Numbered from the stretch's first letter, positions 52,952 to 64,000 are shown. The stretch is DNA of 64,000 nt from Colletes latitarsis (GCF_051014445.1 NW_027488366.1:21718001-21782000); one strand, 5' to 3'. The notes: generated by a model not told the origin, from the letters alone. Numbers and translations are program-made.

Positions 52952-55054
52952 GTGAAAATCCCAGGTCTAACCTAGACCTAACTTGCGTTATCCTCTAAAA
53001 TATTGATCGAAACCAGGTTTAATCGACTGTTTCAGTGTGGTACACCATTACTACGTGATCCAAACCAGAAAAAACCCAGGATCCGTTCAACAAGTATGTG
53101 AAGAATGCGATAGTATGAGTCTGATGAGTGATAATCCCAGGCCTAACCTAGACCTAACATGCGTTATCCTCTAAAATATTGATCGAAACCTGGTTTAATC
53201 GACTGTTTCAGTGTGGTACCACATTACTATGTGATCCAAACCAGAAAATAACCCAGGATCTGTTCAAGGAGTATGTGAAGTGTGCGAAAGTATGAGTCTC
53301 ATGAGGTCAAATCCCAGACCTATCCCAGACCTAACTTGCGTTATCCTCTAAAATATTGTTCGAAACCAGGTTTAATCGACTGTTTCAGTGTGGTACCACA
53401 TTACTACGTGATCCAAACCAGAAAAAACCCAGGATCCGTTCAACAAGTATGTGAAGAATGCGAAAGTATGACTTTGATGAGTGAAAATCCCAGGCCTAAC
53501 CTAGACCTAACATGCGTTATCCTCAAAAATATTGACCGAAACCTGGTTTAATCGACTGTTTCAGTGTGGTACTACATTACTACGTGATGCAATCCAGAAA
53601 AAGCCCAGGATCTAGCCATCTAGTATGAGAAATATGCGAATGAATGAGCCTGATGAGAGCAAATCCCAGACCTAACCTAGACCTAACATGCGTTATCCTC
53701 TAAAATATTGAGCGAAACCAGGTTTAATGGACTGTTTCAGTGTGGTACCACACTACTTCGTGATCCAAACCAGAAAAAACCCAGTATCTGTTCAACAAGT
53801 ATGTGAAAAACGCTAAACTGTGAGCCTGATGAGGGCATATCTTAGTGCTAACCCAGACCTAAGATGCGTTAACCTCTAAAATATTTATCCAGACCAGGTT
53901 TCATTGAATGTTTCAGTGTGGTACCACTGTACTACGTGATCCAATCCAGAAATAGCCCAGGATCTAGCCATGAAGTATGAGAAATATGCGAAAGTAAGAG
54001 CCTGATGAGGGCAAATCCTAGACCTATCCCAGACCTAACTTGCGTTATCCTCTAAAATATTTATCAAGACCAGGTTTAATTGAATGTTTCAGTGTGGTAC
54101 CACACTACTTCGTGATCCAAACCAGAAAAAACCCAGGATCTGTTCAACAAGTATGTGAAAAACGCTAAACTGTGTGCCTGATGAGGGCAAATCTTAGACC
54201 TAACCCAGACCTAAGATGCGTTAACCTCTAAAATATTTATCCAGACCAGGTTTAATTGAATGTTTCAGTGTGGTACCACGTTACTACGTGATCCAAACTA
54301 GAAAATACCCAGGATCCGTTCAACAAGTATGTGAAGAATCCAATAGTATGAGTCTGATGAGTGAAAATCCCAGGCCTAACCTAGACCTAACATGCGTTAT
54401 CCTCTAAAATATTGATCGAAACCTGGTTTAATCGGCTGTTTCAGTGTGGTACCACATTACTATGTGATCCAAACCAGAAAATAACCCAGGATCTGTTCAA
54501 GGAGTATGTGAAGTGTGCGAAAGTATGAGTCTCATGAGGTCAAATCCCAGACCTATCCCAGACCTAACTTGCGTTATCCTCTAAAATATTGTTCGAAACC
54601 AGGTTTAATCGACTGTTTCAGTGTGGTACCACATTACTACGTTATCCAAACCAGAAAAAACCCAGGATCCGTTCAACAAGTATGTGAAGAATGCGAAAGT
54701 ATGAGTCTGATGGGTGAAAATCCCAGGCCTAACCTAGACCTAACATGCGTTATCCTCTAAAATATTGATCGATACCTGGTTTAATCGACGGTTTCAGTGT
54801 GGTCCCACATTACTACGTGATCCAAACCAGAAAAAACCCAGGATCCGTGCAACAAGTATGTGAAGAATGCGAAAGTATGAGTCTGATGAGGTCAAATCCC
54901 AGACCTATCCCAGACATAACATGCGTTGTCCTCTAAAATATTGATGGAAACCAGGTTTAATTGCCTGTTTCAGTGTTGTACTTCATTACTACGTGATCCA
55001 AAGCAGAAAAAGCCCAGGATCTAGCCATCAAGTATGAGAAATATACGAAAGAAT
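52952..55054 (+). repeat. Monomers with a seven-monomer-spaced duplication
   Basis: 53130-53470 matches 54363-54703 at 1,233 bp (seven monomers plus 1 bp), with TTCAAGGAGTATG, GAGTCTCATGAGGTC and ATTGTTCGAAACC. Between them lie monomers with CTAAACTGTG and AGATGCGTTAACC. A base swap at 53042 (TACACCATT for TACCACATT) breaks the central palindrome. No gene is seen. Confidence 0.82.
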
Positions 55055-57836
55055 GAGCCTGATGAGAGCAAATCCCAGACCTAACCTAGACCTAACATGA
55101 ATTATTCTCTAAAATATTGATCAAAACCAGGTTTAATTGACTGTTTCAGTGTGGTACCACATTACTACGTGATCCAATCCAGAAATAGCCCAGGATCTAG
55201 CCATGAAGTATGAGAAATATGCGAAAGCATGAGCCTGATGAGGGCAAATCCTAGAACTAACCCAGACCTAACATGCGTTATTCTGTAAAATTTTTATCAA
55301 GACCAGGTTTAATTGAATGTTTCATTGTGGTACCTCATTACTACGTGATCAAAACCAGAAAAAACCCAGGATCCGTTCAACAAGTATGTGAAGAATGCGA
55401 AAGTATGGGTCTGATCAGTGAAAATCTCAGGCCTTACCTAGACCTAACTTGCGTTGTCCTCTAAAATACTGATGGAAACCAAGTTTCATTGACTGTTTCA
55501 GTGTGGTACTACATTACTACGTGATGCAATCCAGAAAACGCCCAGGATGTAGCCATCAAGTATGAGAAATATGCGTAAGAATGAGCCTGGTGAGAGCAAA
55601 TCCCAGACCTAACATTGAGCTAACATGCGTTATCCTCTAAAATATTGAGCGAAACCAGGTTTAATGGACTGTTTCAGTGTGGTACCACACTACTTCGTGA
55701 TCCAAACCAGAAAAATCCCAGGATCTGTTCAACAAGTATGTGAAAAACGCTAAACTGTGAGCCTGACGAGGGCAAATCTTACACCTAACCCAGACCTAAG
55801 ATGCGATATCCTCTAAAATATTTATCCAGACCAGGTTTCATTGAATGTTTCATTGTGGTACCTCATTACTACGTGATCAAAACCAGAAAAAACCCAGGAT
55901 CCGTTCAACAAGTATGTGAAGAATGCGAAAGTATGAGTCTGATGGGTGAAAATCCCAGGCCTAACCTAGACCTAACATGCGTTATCCTCTAAAATATTGA
56001 TCGAAACCTGGTTTAATCGACTGTTTCAGTGTGGTACCACATTACTATGTGATCCAAACCAGAAAATAACCCAGGATCTGTTCAAGGAGTATGTGAAGTG
56101 TGCGAAACTATGAGTCTGATGAGGTCAAATCCCAGACCTCTCCCAGACCTAACTTGCGTTATCCTCTAAAATATTGATCGAAACCAGGTTTAATCGACTG
56201 TTTCAGTATGGTACCACATTACTACGTGATCCAAACCAGAAAAAACCCAGGATCCGTCCAACAAGTATGTGAAGAATGCGATAGTATGAGTCTGATCAGT
56301 GAAAATCCCAGACCTAACCTAGACCTAACATGCGTTATCCTCTAAAATATTGATCCAAACCAGGTTTAATGGACTGTTTCAGCGTGGTACCACACTACTA
56401 CGTGATCCAAACCAGAAAAAACCCAGGATCCGTTCAACAAGTATGTGAAGAATGCGAAAGTATGAGTCTGATGAGTGAAAATCCCAGGCCTAACCTAGAC
56501 CTAACATGCGTTATCCTCAAAAATATTGATCGAAACCTGGTTTAATCGACTGTTTCAGTGTGGTACCACATTACTATGTGATCCAAACCAGAAAAAACCC
56601 AGGATCTGTTCAACAAGTATGTGAAAAACGCTAAACTGTGAGCCTGATGAGGGCATATCTTAGACCTAACCCAGACCTAAGATGCGTTAACCTCTAAAAT
56701 ACATATCCAGACCAGGTTTCATTGAATGTTTCAGTGTGGTACCACTTTACTACGTGATTCAATCCAAAATTAGCCCAGGATCTAGCCATGAAGTATGAGA
56801 AATATGCGAAAGTAAGAGCGTGATGAGGGCAAATCCTAGACCTATCCCAGACCTAACTTGCGTTATCCTCTAAAATATTTATCAAGACCAGGTTTAATTG
56901 AATGTGTCACTGTGGTACCACATTACTACGTGATCCAAACTAGAAAAAACCCAGGATCCGTTCAACAAGTATGTGTAGAATGCGAAAGTATGAGTCTGAT
57001 CAGTGAAAATCTCAGGCCTTACCTAGACCTAACTTGCGTTGTCCTCTAAAATATTGATGCAAACCAGGTTTCATTGACCGTTTCAGTGTGGTACTACATT
57101 ACTACGTGATGCAATCCAGAAAAAGCCCAGGATCTAGCCATCAAGTATGAGAAATATGCGAAAGAATGAGCCTGATGAGAGCAAATCCCAGACGTAACCT
57201 AGACCTAACATGCGTTATCCTCTAAAATATTGAGCGAAACCAGGTTTAATGGACTGTTTCAGTGTGGTACCACACTACTTCGTGATCCAAACCAGAAAAA
57301 ACCCAGGATCTGTTCAACGCGTATGTGAAAAACGCTACACTGTGAGCCCGATGAGGGCAAATCTTAGACCTAACCCAGACCTACGATGCGTTAACCTCTA
57401 AAATATTTATCCAGACCAGGTTTAATCGACTGTTTCAGTGTGGTACCTCATTACTACGTGATCCAAACCAGAAAAAACCCAGGATCCGTTCAACAAGTAT
57501 GTGAAGAATGCGAAAGTATGAGTCTGATGGGTGAAAATCCCAGTCCTAACCTAGACCTAACATGCGTTATCCTCTAAAATATTGATCGAAACCTGGTTTA
57601 ATCGACTGTTTCAGTGTGGTACCACATTACTATGTGATCCAAACCAGAAAATAACCCAGGATCTGTTCAAGGAGTATGTGAAGTGTGCGAAAGTATGAGT
57701 CTGAAGAGATCAAATCCCAAACCTCTCCCAGACCTAACTTGCGTTATTCTCTAAAATATTGATCGAAACCAGGTTTAATCGACTGTTTCAGTGTGGTACC
57801 ACATTACTACGTGATCCAAACCAGAAAAAACCCAGG
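55055..57836 (+). repeat. Right-domain block, copy C (long form)
   Basis: 55140-57233 recurs at 59543-61636 (offset 4,403 bp), and 55496-57836 recurs at 61660-64000 (offset 6,164 bp). Marks: ATGCGTAAGAATG, CCTGGTGAGAGC, CATTGAGCTAAC, CAATCCAAAATTAGCCC, GTAAGAGCGTGATG, GAATGTGTCACTG, CAACGCGTATG and TCTGAAGAGATC. The second match runs off the right end of the window. Confidence 0.9.
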
Positions 57837-59542
57837 ATCCGTTCAACAAGTATGTGAAGAATGCGACAGTATGAGTCTGATGAGTGAAAATCCCAGACCT
57901 AACCTAGACCTAACATGCGTTATCCTCTGAAATATTGATCCAACCCAGGTTTAATGGACTGTTTCAGCGAGGTACAACACTACTACGTGATCCAAACCAG
58001 AAAAAACCCAGGATCTGTTCAACAAGTGTGTGAAAAACGCGAAAGTATGAGCCTGATGAGGGCAAATCCCAGACATATCCCAGACCGAACTTGCGTTGTC
58101 CTCTAAGATATTGATGGAAACCAGGTTTAATTGACTGTTTCAGTGTTGTACTTCATTACTACGTGATGCAATCCAGAAAAAGCCCAGGAGCTAGCCATCA
58201 AGTATGAGAAATATGGGAAAGAATGAGCCTGATGAGAGCAAATCCCAGGCCTAACCTAGACCTAACATGAATTATTCTCTAAAATATTGATCGAAACCAG
58301 GTTTAATTGACTGTTTCAGTGTGGTCCCACATTACTACGTGATCCAAACCAGAAAAAACCCAGGTTCCGTTCAACAAGTATGTGAAGAATGCGAAAGTAT
58401 GAGTCTGATGAGGTCAAATCCCAGGCCTAACCTAGACCTAACATGCGTAATCCTCAAAAATATTGATCGAAACCTGGTTTAATCGACTGTTTCAGTGTGG
58501 TACCACATTACTACGAGATCCAAACCAGAAAAATTCCAGGATCTAGCCATCAAGTATGTGAAGAATGCGAAAGTATGAGTCTGATGAGGGCAAATCCCAG
58601 ACCTATCCCAGACCTAACTTGCGTTATCCACTAAAATATTGATCGAAACCAGGTTTAATTGACCGTTTCAGTGTGGTACCACATTACTACGTGATCCAAA
58701 CCAGAAAAAACACAGGATCCGTTCAACAAGTATGTGAAAAATGCGAAAGTATGAGTCTGATGAGTGAAATTCCCACGGCAAACCTAGACCTAACATGCGT
58801 TATCCTCTAAAATATTGATCGAAACCAGGTTTAATCGACTGTTTCAGTGTGGTACCACATTACTATGTGATCCAAACCAGAAAAAACCCAGGATCTGTTC
58901 AACAAGTATGTGAAAAACGCTAAACTGTGAGCCTGATGAGGGCATATCTTAGACCTAACCTAGACCTAAGATGCGTTATCCTCTAAAATATTTATCAAGA
59001 CCATGTTTAATTGAATGTTTCAGTGTGGTACCACATTACTACGTGATGCAAACTAGAAAAAACCCAGGATCCGTTCAACAAGTATGTGAAGAATGCGAAA
59101 GTATGAGTCTGATCAGTGAAAATCTCAGGCCTTACCTAGACCTAACTTGCGTTGTCCTCTAAAATATTGATCGAAACCTGGTTTAATTGAATGTTTCATT
59201 GTGGTACCTCATTACTACGTGATCAAAACCAGAAAAAACCCAGGATCCGTTCAACAAGTATATGAAGAACGCGAAAGTATGAGTCTGATGGGTGAAAATC
59301 CCAGGCCTAACCTAGACCTAACATGCGTTATCCTCTAAAATATTGATCGAAACCTGGTTTAATCGACTGTTTCAGTGTGGTACCACATTACTATGTGATC
59401 CAAACCAGAAAATAACCCAGGATCTGTTCAAGGAGTATGTGAAGTGTGCGAAACTATGAGTCTGATGAGGTCAAATCCCAGACCTCTCCCAGACCTAACT
59501 TGCGTTATCCTCTAAAATATTGATCGAAACCAGGTTTAAACG
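57837..59542 (+). repeat. Monomers between right-domain copies C and D
   Basis: About ten monomers. 58161-58587 is the partner of 52525-52951. 59163-59542 resembles 55830-56200, but without the preceding monomers of that block. Private changes include GCGAGGTACAACAC (57967) and TGAAATTCCCACGGC (58764). No gene or mobile element is seen. Confidence 0.82.
58795..58970 (+). repeat. Reference 176-bp monomer
   Basis: A typical full-length monomer, used here to fix internal positions. Position 1 is the A of ATGCGTTATCC. Landmarks in order: CTAAAATATT at about 13-22; the small dyad AAACCAGGTTT at 28-38; the central palindromic core TGTGGTACCACA at 54-65; ACGTGATCC near 71-79 (ATGTGATCC in this copy); an A-tract inside AGAAAAAACCC at 85-95; GGATC(C/T)GTTCAAC at 97-109; GTATGTGAA at 112-120; the region usually reading GCGAAAGTATGAG at 125-136; CTGATGAG at 139-146; and an internal 11-bp tandem duplication at about 153-176. 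Most other monomers differ from it by substitutions and by exchange of whole modules. Confidence 0.9.
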
Positions 59543-61636
59543 ACTGTTTCAGTGTGGTACCACATTACTACGTGATCCAATCCAGAAATAGCCCAGGATC
59601 TAGCCATGAAGTATGAGAAATATGCGAAAGCATGAGCCTGATGAGGGCAAATCCTAGACCTAACCCAGACCTAACATGCGTTATTCTGTAAAATTTTTAT
59701 CAAGACCAGGTTTAATTGAATGTTTCATTGTGGTACCTCATTACTACGTGATCAAAACCAGAAAAAACCCAGGATCCGTTCAACAAGTATGTGAAGAATG
59801 CGAAAGTATGAGTCTGATCAGTGAAAATCTCAGGCCTTACCTAGACCAAACTTGCGTTGTCCTCTAAAATACTGATGGAAACCAAGTTTCATTGACTGTT
59901 TCAGTGTGGTACTTCATTACTACGTGATGCAATCCAGAAAACGCCCAGGATGTAGCCATCAAGTATGAGAAATATGCGAAAGAATGAGCCTGATGAGAGC
60001 AAATCCCAGACCTAACATAGAGCTAACATGCGTTATCCTCTAAAATATTGAGCGAAACCAGGTTTAATGGACTGTTTCAGTGTGGTACCACACTACTTCG
60101 TGATCCAAACCAGAAAAATCCCAGGATCTGTTCAACAAGTATGTGAAAAACGCTAAACTGTGAGCCTGACGAGGGCAAATCTTACACCTAACCCAGACCT
60201 AAGATGCGATATCCTCTAAAATATTTATCCAGACCAGGTTTCATTGAATGTTTCATTGTGGTACCTCATTACTACGTGATCAAAACCAGAAAAAACCCAG
60301 GATCCGTTCAACAAGTATGTGAAGAATGCGAAAGTATGAGTCTGATGGGTGAAAATCCCAGGCCTAACCTAGACCTAACATGCGTTATCCTCTAAAATAT
60401 TGATCGAAACCTGGTTTAATCGACTGTTTCAGTGTGGTACCACATTACTATGTGATCCAAACCAGAAAATAACCCAGGATCTGTTCAAGGAGTATGTGAA
60501 GTGTGCGAAACTATGAGTCTGATGAGGTCAAATCCCAGACCTCTCCCAGACCTAACTTGCGTTATCCTCTAAAATATTGATCGAAACCAGGTTTAATCGA
60601 CTGTTTCAGTATGGTACCACATTACTACGTGATCCAAACCAGAAAAAACCCAGGGTCCGTCCAACAAGTATGTGAAGAATGCGATAGTATGAGTCTGATG
60701 AGTGAAAATCCCAGACCTAACCTAGATCTAACATGCGTTATCCTCTAAAATATTGATCCAAACCAGGTTTAATGGACTGTTTCAGCGTGGTACCACACTA
60801 CTACGTGATCCAAACCAGAAAAAACCCAGGATCCGTTCAACAAGTATGTGAAGAATGCGAAAGTATGAGTCTGATGAGTGAAAATCCCAGGCCTAACCTA
60901 GACCTAACATGCGTTATCCTCAAAAATATTGATCGAAACCTGGTTTAATCGACTGTTTCAGTGTGGTACCACATTACTATGTGATCCAAACCAGAAAAAA
61001 CCCAGGATCTGTTCAACAAGTATGTGAAAAACGCTAAACTGTGAGCCTGATGAGGGCATATCTTAGACCTAACCCAGACCTAAGATGCGTTAACCTCTAA
61101 AATATTTATCCAGACCAGGTTTCATTGAATGTTTCAGTGTGGTACCACTTTACTACGTGATTCAATCCAAAATTAGCCCAGGATCTAGCCATGAAGTATG
61201 AGAAATATGCGAAAGTAAGAGCGTGATGAGGGCAAATCCTAGACCTATCCCAGACCTAACTTGCGTTATCCTCTAAAATATTTATCAAGACCAGGTTTAA
61301 TTGAATGTTTCAGTGTGGTACCACATTACTACGTGATCCAAACTAGAAAAAACGCAGGATCCGTTCAACAAGTATGTGTAGAATGCGAAAGTATGAGTCT
61401 GATCAGTGAAAATCTCAGGCCTTACCTAGACCTAACTTGCGTTGTCCTCTAAAATATTGATGGAAACCAGGTTTCATTGACTGTTTCAGTGTGGTACTAC
61501 ATTACTACGTGATGCAATCCAGAAAAAGCCCAGGATCTAGCCATCAAGTATGAGAAATATGCGAAAGAATGAGCCTGATGAGAGCAAATCCCAGACGTAA
61601 CCTAGACCTAACATGCGTTATCCTCTAAAATATTGA
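59543..61636 (+). repeat. Right-domain block, copy D
   Basis: Matches 55140-57233 at offset 4,403 bp. From about 59899 it is also matched by the sequence 1,761 bp downstream, so copy D and the next copy form a ten-monomer tandem pair. Differences noted include TAGACCAAACTTG (about 59843), GTACTTCATT (about 59919), CAGGGTCCGTCC (about 60652) and AACGCAGG (about 61353). Confidence 0.88.
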
Positions 61637-61659
61637 TCGAAACCAGGTTTAATCGACTG

Positions 61660-64000
61660 TTTCAGTGTGGTACTACATTACTACGTGATGCAATCCAGAA
61701 AACGCCCAGGATGTAGCCATCAAGTATGAGAAATATGCGTAAGAATGAGCCTGGTGAGAGCAAATCCCAGACCTAACATTGAGCTAACATGCGTTATCCT
61801 CTAAAATATTGAGCGAAACCAGGTTTAATGGACTGTTTCAGTGTGGTACCACACTACTTCGTGATCCAAACCAGAAAAATCCCAGGATCTGTTCAACAAG
61901 TATGTGAAAAACGCTAAACTGTGAGCCTGACGAGGGCAAATCTTACACCTAACCCAGACCTAAGATGCGATATCCTCTAAAATATTTATCCAGACCAGGT
62001 TTCATTGAATGTTTCATTGTGGTACCTCATTACTACGTGATCAAAACCAGAAAAAACCCAGGATCCGTTCAACAAGTATGTGAAGAATGCGAAAGTATGA
62101 GTCTGATGGGTGAAAATCCCAGGCCTAACCTAGACCTAACATGCGTTATCCTCTAAAATATTGATCGAAACCTGGTTTAATCGACTGTTTCAGTGTGGTA
62201 CCACATTACTATGTGATCCAAACCAGAAAATAACCCAGGATCTGTTCAAGGAGTATGTGAAGTGTGCGAAACTATGAGTCTGATGAGGTCAAATCCCAGA
62301 CCTCTCCCAGACCTAACTTGCGTTATCCTCTAAAATATTGATCGAAACCAGGTTTAATCGACTGTTTCAGTATGGTACCACATTACTACGTGATCCAAAC
62401 CAGAAAAAACCCAGGATCCGTCCAACAAGTATGTGAAGAATGCGATAGTATGAGTCTGATCAGTGAAAATCCCAGACCTAACCTAGACCTAACATGCGTT
62501 ATCCTCTAAAATATTGATCCAAACCAGGTTTAATGGACTGTTTCAGCGTGGTACCACACTACTACGTGATCCAAACCAGAAAAAACCCAGGATCCGTTCA
62601 ACAAGTATGTGAAGAATGCGAAAGTATGAGTCTGATGAGTGAAAATCCCAGGCCTAACCTAGACCTAACATGCGTTATCCTCAAAAATATTGATCGAAAC
62701 CTGGTTTAATCGACTGTTTCAGTGTGGTACCACATTACTATGTGATCCAAACCAGAAAAAACCCAGGATCTGTTCAACAAGTATGTGAAAAACGCTAAAC
62801 TGTGAGCCTGATGAGGGCATATCTTAGACCTAACCCAGACCTAAGATGCGTTAACCTCTAAAATACATATCCAGACCAGGTTTCATTGAATGTTTCAGTG
62901 TGGTACCACTTTACTACGTGATTCAATCCAAAATTAGCCCAGGATCTAGCCATGAAGTATGAGAAATATGCGAAAGTAAGAGCGTGATGAGGGCAAATCC
63001 TAGACCTATCCCAGACCTAACTTGCGTTATCCTCTAAAATATTTATCAAGACCAGGTTTAATTGAATGTGTCACTGTGGTACCACATTACTACGTGATCC
63101 AAACTAGAAAAAACCCAGGATCCGTTCAACAAGTATGTGTAGAATGCGAAAGTATGAGTCTGATCAGTGAAAATCTCAGGCCTTACCTAGACCTAACTTG
63201 CGTTGTCCTCTAAAATATTGATGGAAACCAGGTTTCATTGACCGTTTCAGTGTGGTACTACATTACTACGTGATGCAATCCAGAAAAAGCCCAGGATCTA
63301 GCCATCAAGTATGAGAAATATGCGAAAGAATGAGCCTGATGAGAGCAAATCCCAGACGTAACCTAGACCTAACATGCGTTATCCTCTAAAATATTGAGCG
63401 AAACCAGGTTTAATGGACTGTTTCAGTGTGGTACCACACTACTTCGTGATCCAAACCAGAAAAAACCCAGGATCTGTTCAACGCGTATATGAAAAACGCT
63501 ACACTGTGAGCCCGATGAGGGCAAATCTTAGACCTAACCCAGACCTACGATGCGTTAACCTCTAAAATATTTATCCAGACCAGGTTTAATCGACTGTTTC
63601 AGTGTGGTACCTCATTACTACGTGATCCAAACCAGAAAAAACCCAGGATCCGTTCAACAAGTATGTGAAGAATGCGAAAGTATGAGTCTGATGGGTGAAA
63701 ATCCCAGTCCTAACCTAGACCTAACATGCGTTATCCTCTAAAATATTGATCGAAACCTGGTTTAATCGACTGTTTCAGTGTGGTACCACATTACTATGTG
63801 ATCCAAACCAGAAAATAACCCAGGATCTGTTCAAGGAGTATGTGAAGTGTGCGAAAGTATGAGTCTGAAGAGATCAAATCCCAAACCTCTCCCAGACCTA
63901 ACTTGCGTTATTCTCTAAAATATTGATCGAAACCAGGTTTAATCGACTGTTTCAGTGTGGTACCACATTACTACGTGATCCAAACCAGAAAAAACCCAGG
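61660..64000 (+). repeat. Right-domain block, copy E, cut by the window end
   Basis: Matches 55496-57836 at offset 6,164 bp and, for most of its length, copy D at 1,761 bp. It is closer to copy C: it shares ATGCGTAAGAATG, CCTGGTGAGAGC, GAATGTGTCACTG and GACCGTTTCAG, which copy D lacks. One noted difference from copy C is CGCGTATATG (63489). The array continues past 64000. Confidence 0.9.

Larger units (their letters stand above)
1..64000 (+). repeat. 176-bp satellite DNA array, head-to-tail, about 364 monomers
   Basis: The whole window is built from one tandem unit. The block (A/T)TGCGTTATCC recurs at steps that are multiples of 176 bp: 12165, 12517, 13221, 14101 and 14629 are exactly in phase, and after small indels the register is still close to 176 at 35023, 37664, 48228, 56858 and 63022. 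All copies face the same way; I saw no inverted monomer. Neither end of the array is inside the window, and no unrelated sequence interrupts it. The length is close to a nucleosome repeat, as in many plant and animal centromeric satellites (established knowledge). A centromeric or pericentromeric role is inference. I do not recognise the monomer as a named family. Base composition is moderately AT-rich, with two A/T-rich patches per monomer (CTAAAATATT and the A-tract before CCC). Confidence 0.98.

Noticed and set aside
1565..63213. Dozens of similar 60-92 codon open frames, often starting MRYPLKYLSRPG and ending TCVIL
   Set aside because: They are a by-product of the repeat. The common frame starts at monomer position 1, is open only when codon 8 is not TGA (monomers with TTATCAAG or similar), and stops at CTCTAA 16 bp into the next monomer. 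176 is not a multiple of three, so no frame can continue. Many copies replace the ATG with TTG or contain stops, and differences do not favour silent changes on inspection.
1..64000. Hammerhead-ribozyme-like words CTGATGAG and CGAAA in every monomer
   Set aside because: Some satellites do encode hammerheads, so I tested the order and pairing by eye. CGAAA lies upstream in CGAAAGTATGAGTCTGATGAG with no room for stem I. Using the downstream CGAAACCAGGTTT, I find no stem II or stem I pairing, and GTGAAAA directly after CTGATGA leaves no stem II. A covariance-model search for hammerheads would settle it.
1..64000. CENP-B box in the monomer
   Set aside because: I looked for the NTTCGNNNNANNCGGGN pattern on both strands of the common monomer forms and found no full match. 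CCCGGGATCCG variants near 12611 and 18934 do not fit the spacing.
1..64000. Pol III internal promoter (TGGTTTAATCG like an A box; GATCGAAAC or GTTCGAAAC like a B box)
   Set aside because: Both match loose consensus words, but the B-like word precedes the A-like one in the monomer, so the usable spacing is about 165 bp across monomers. No tRNA-like fold or terminator T-run was seen.
1..64000. Telomere-type repeats suggested by CCTAACCTAGACCTAAC
   Set aside because: The words are part of the degenerate 11-bp duplication in the monomer tail and never form a run of a 5-7 bp telomere unit.
1..64000. CRISPR array
   Set aside because: The repeats are adjacent 176-bp units without unique spacers, and no cas-like gene is present.

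Overview
The window is one uninterrupted block of satellite DNA. From the first base to the last it is a head-to-tail tandem array of a monomer of about 176 bp, roughly 364 copies, all in the same orientation. Shared landmarks (the (A/T)TGCGTTATCC block, the GTGGTACCAC core, CCAG-A-tract-CCC, GCGAAAGTATGAG, CTGATGAG, CCTAGACCTAAC) recur at steps of 176 bp. Total phase drift over 64 kb is only a few tens of bases. I found no protein gene, RNA gene, transposon or CRISPR array. The short open frames of 60-92 codons are products of the repeat: they run about 16 bp into the next monomer and stop there.

This is eukaryotic heterochromatin, most likely a centromeric or pericentromeric satellite. The reasons are the near-nucleosomal monomer length, long homogeneous array, layered higher-order duplications and absence of genes. 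I do not recognise the monomer and cannot name the organism. A plant or an animal is equally possible from sequence alone.

Layout: (I) 1-12.5 kb, a mixed array with a tandem nine-monomer (1,587 bp) duplication at 1.0-4.3 kb, part of which recurs 8,092 bp downstream. (II) 12.5-28.8 kb, the most recently amplified part: a 6.2-kb block present twice (offset 6,323 bp, two differences seen by eye), followed by a 2,111-bp tandem duplication. (III) 28.8-35.3 kb, older and more divergent monomers with one recombinant block. (IV) 35.3-36.9 kb, three copies of a 528-bp trimer. (V) 37-64 kb, a differently composed domain with its own diagnostic variants and repeated blocks offset by 1,761 bp (ten monomers) or other multiples of 176 bp.

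Monomers are mosaics of exchangeable modules, mainly three alternative versions of the segment after the central palindrome. Domain-restricted variants, a probable conversion tract and small deletions between short direct repeats point to continuing unequal exchange, conversion and slippage. No genes cooperate here; any role would be structural (chromatin, centromere, non-coding transcript), and that is inference.
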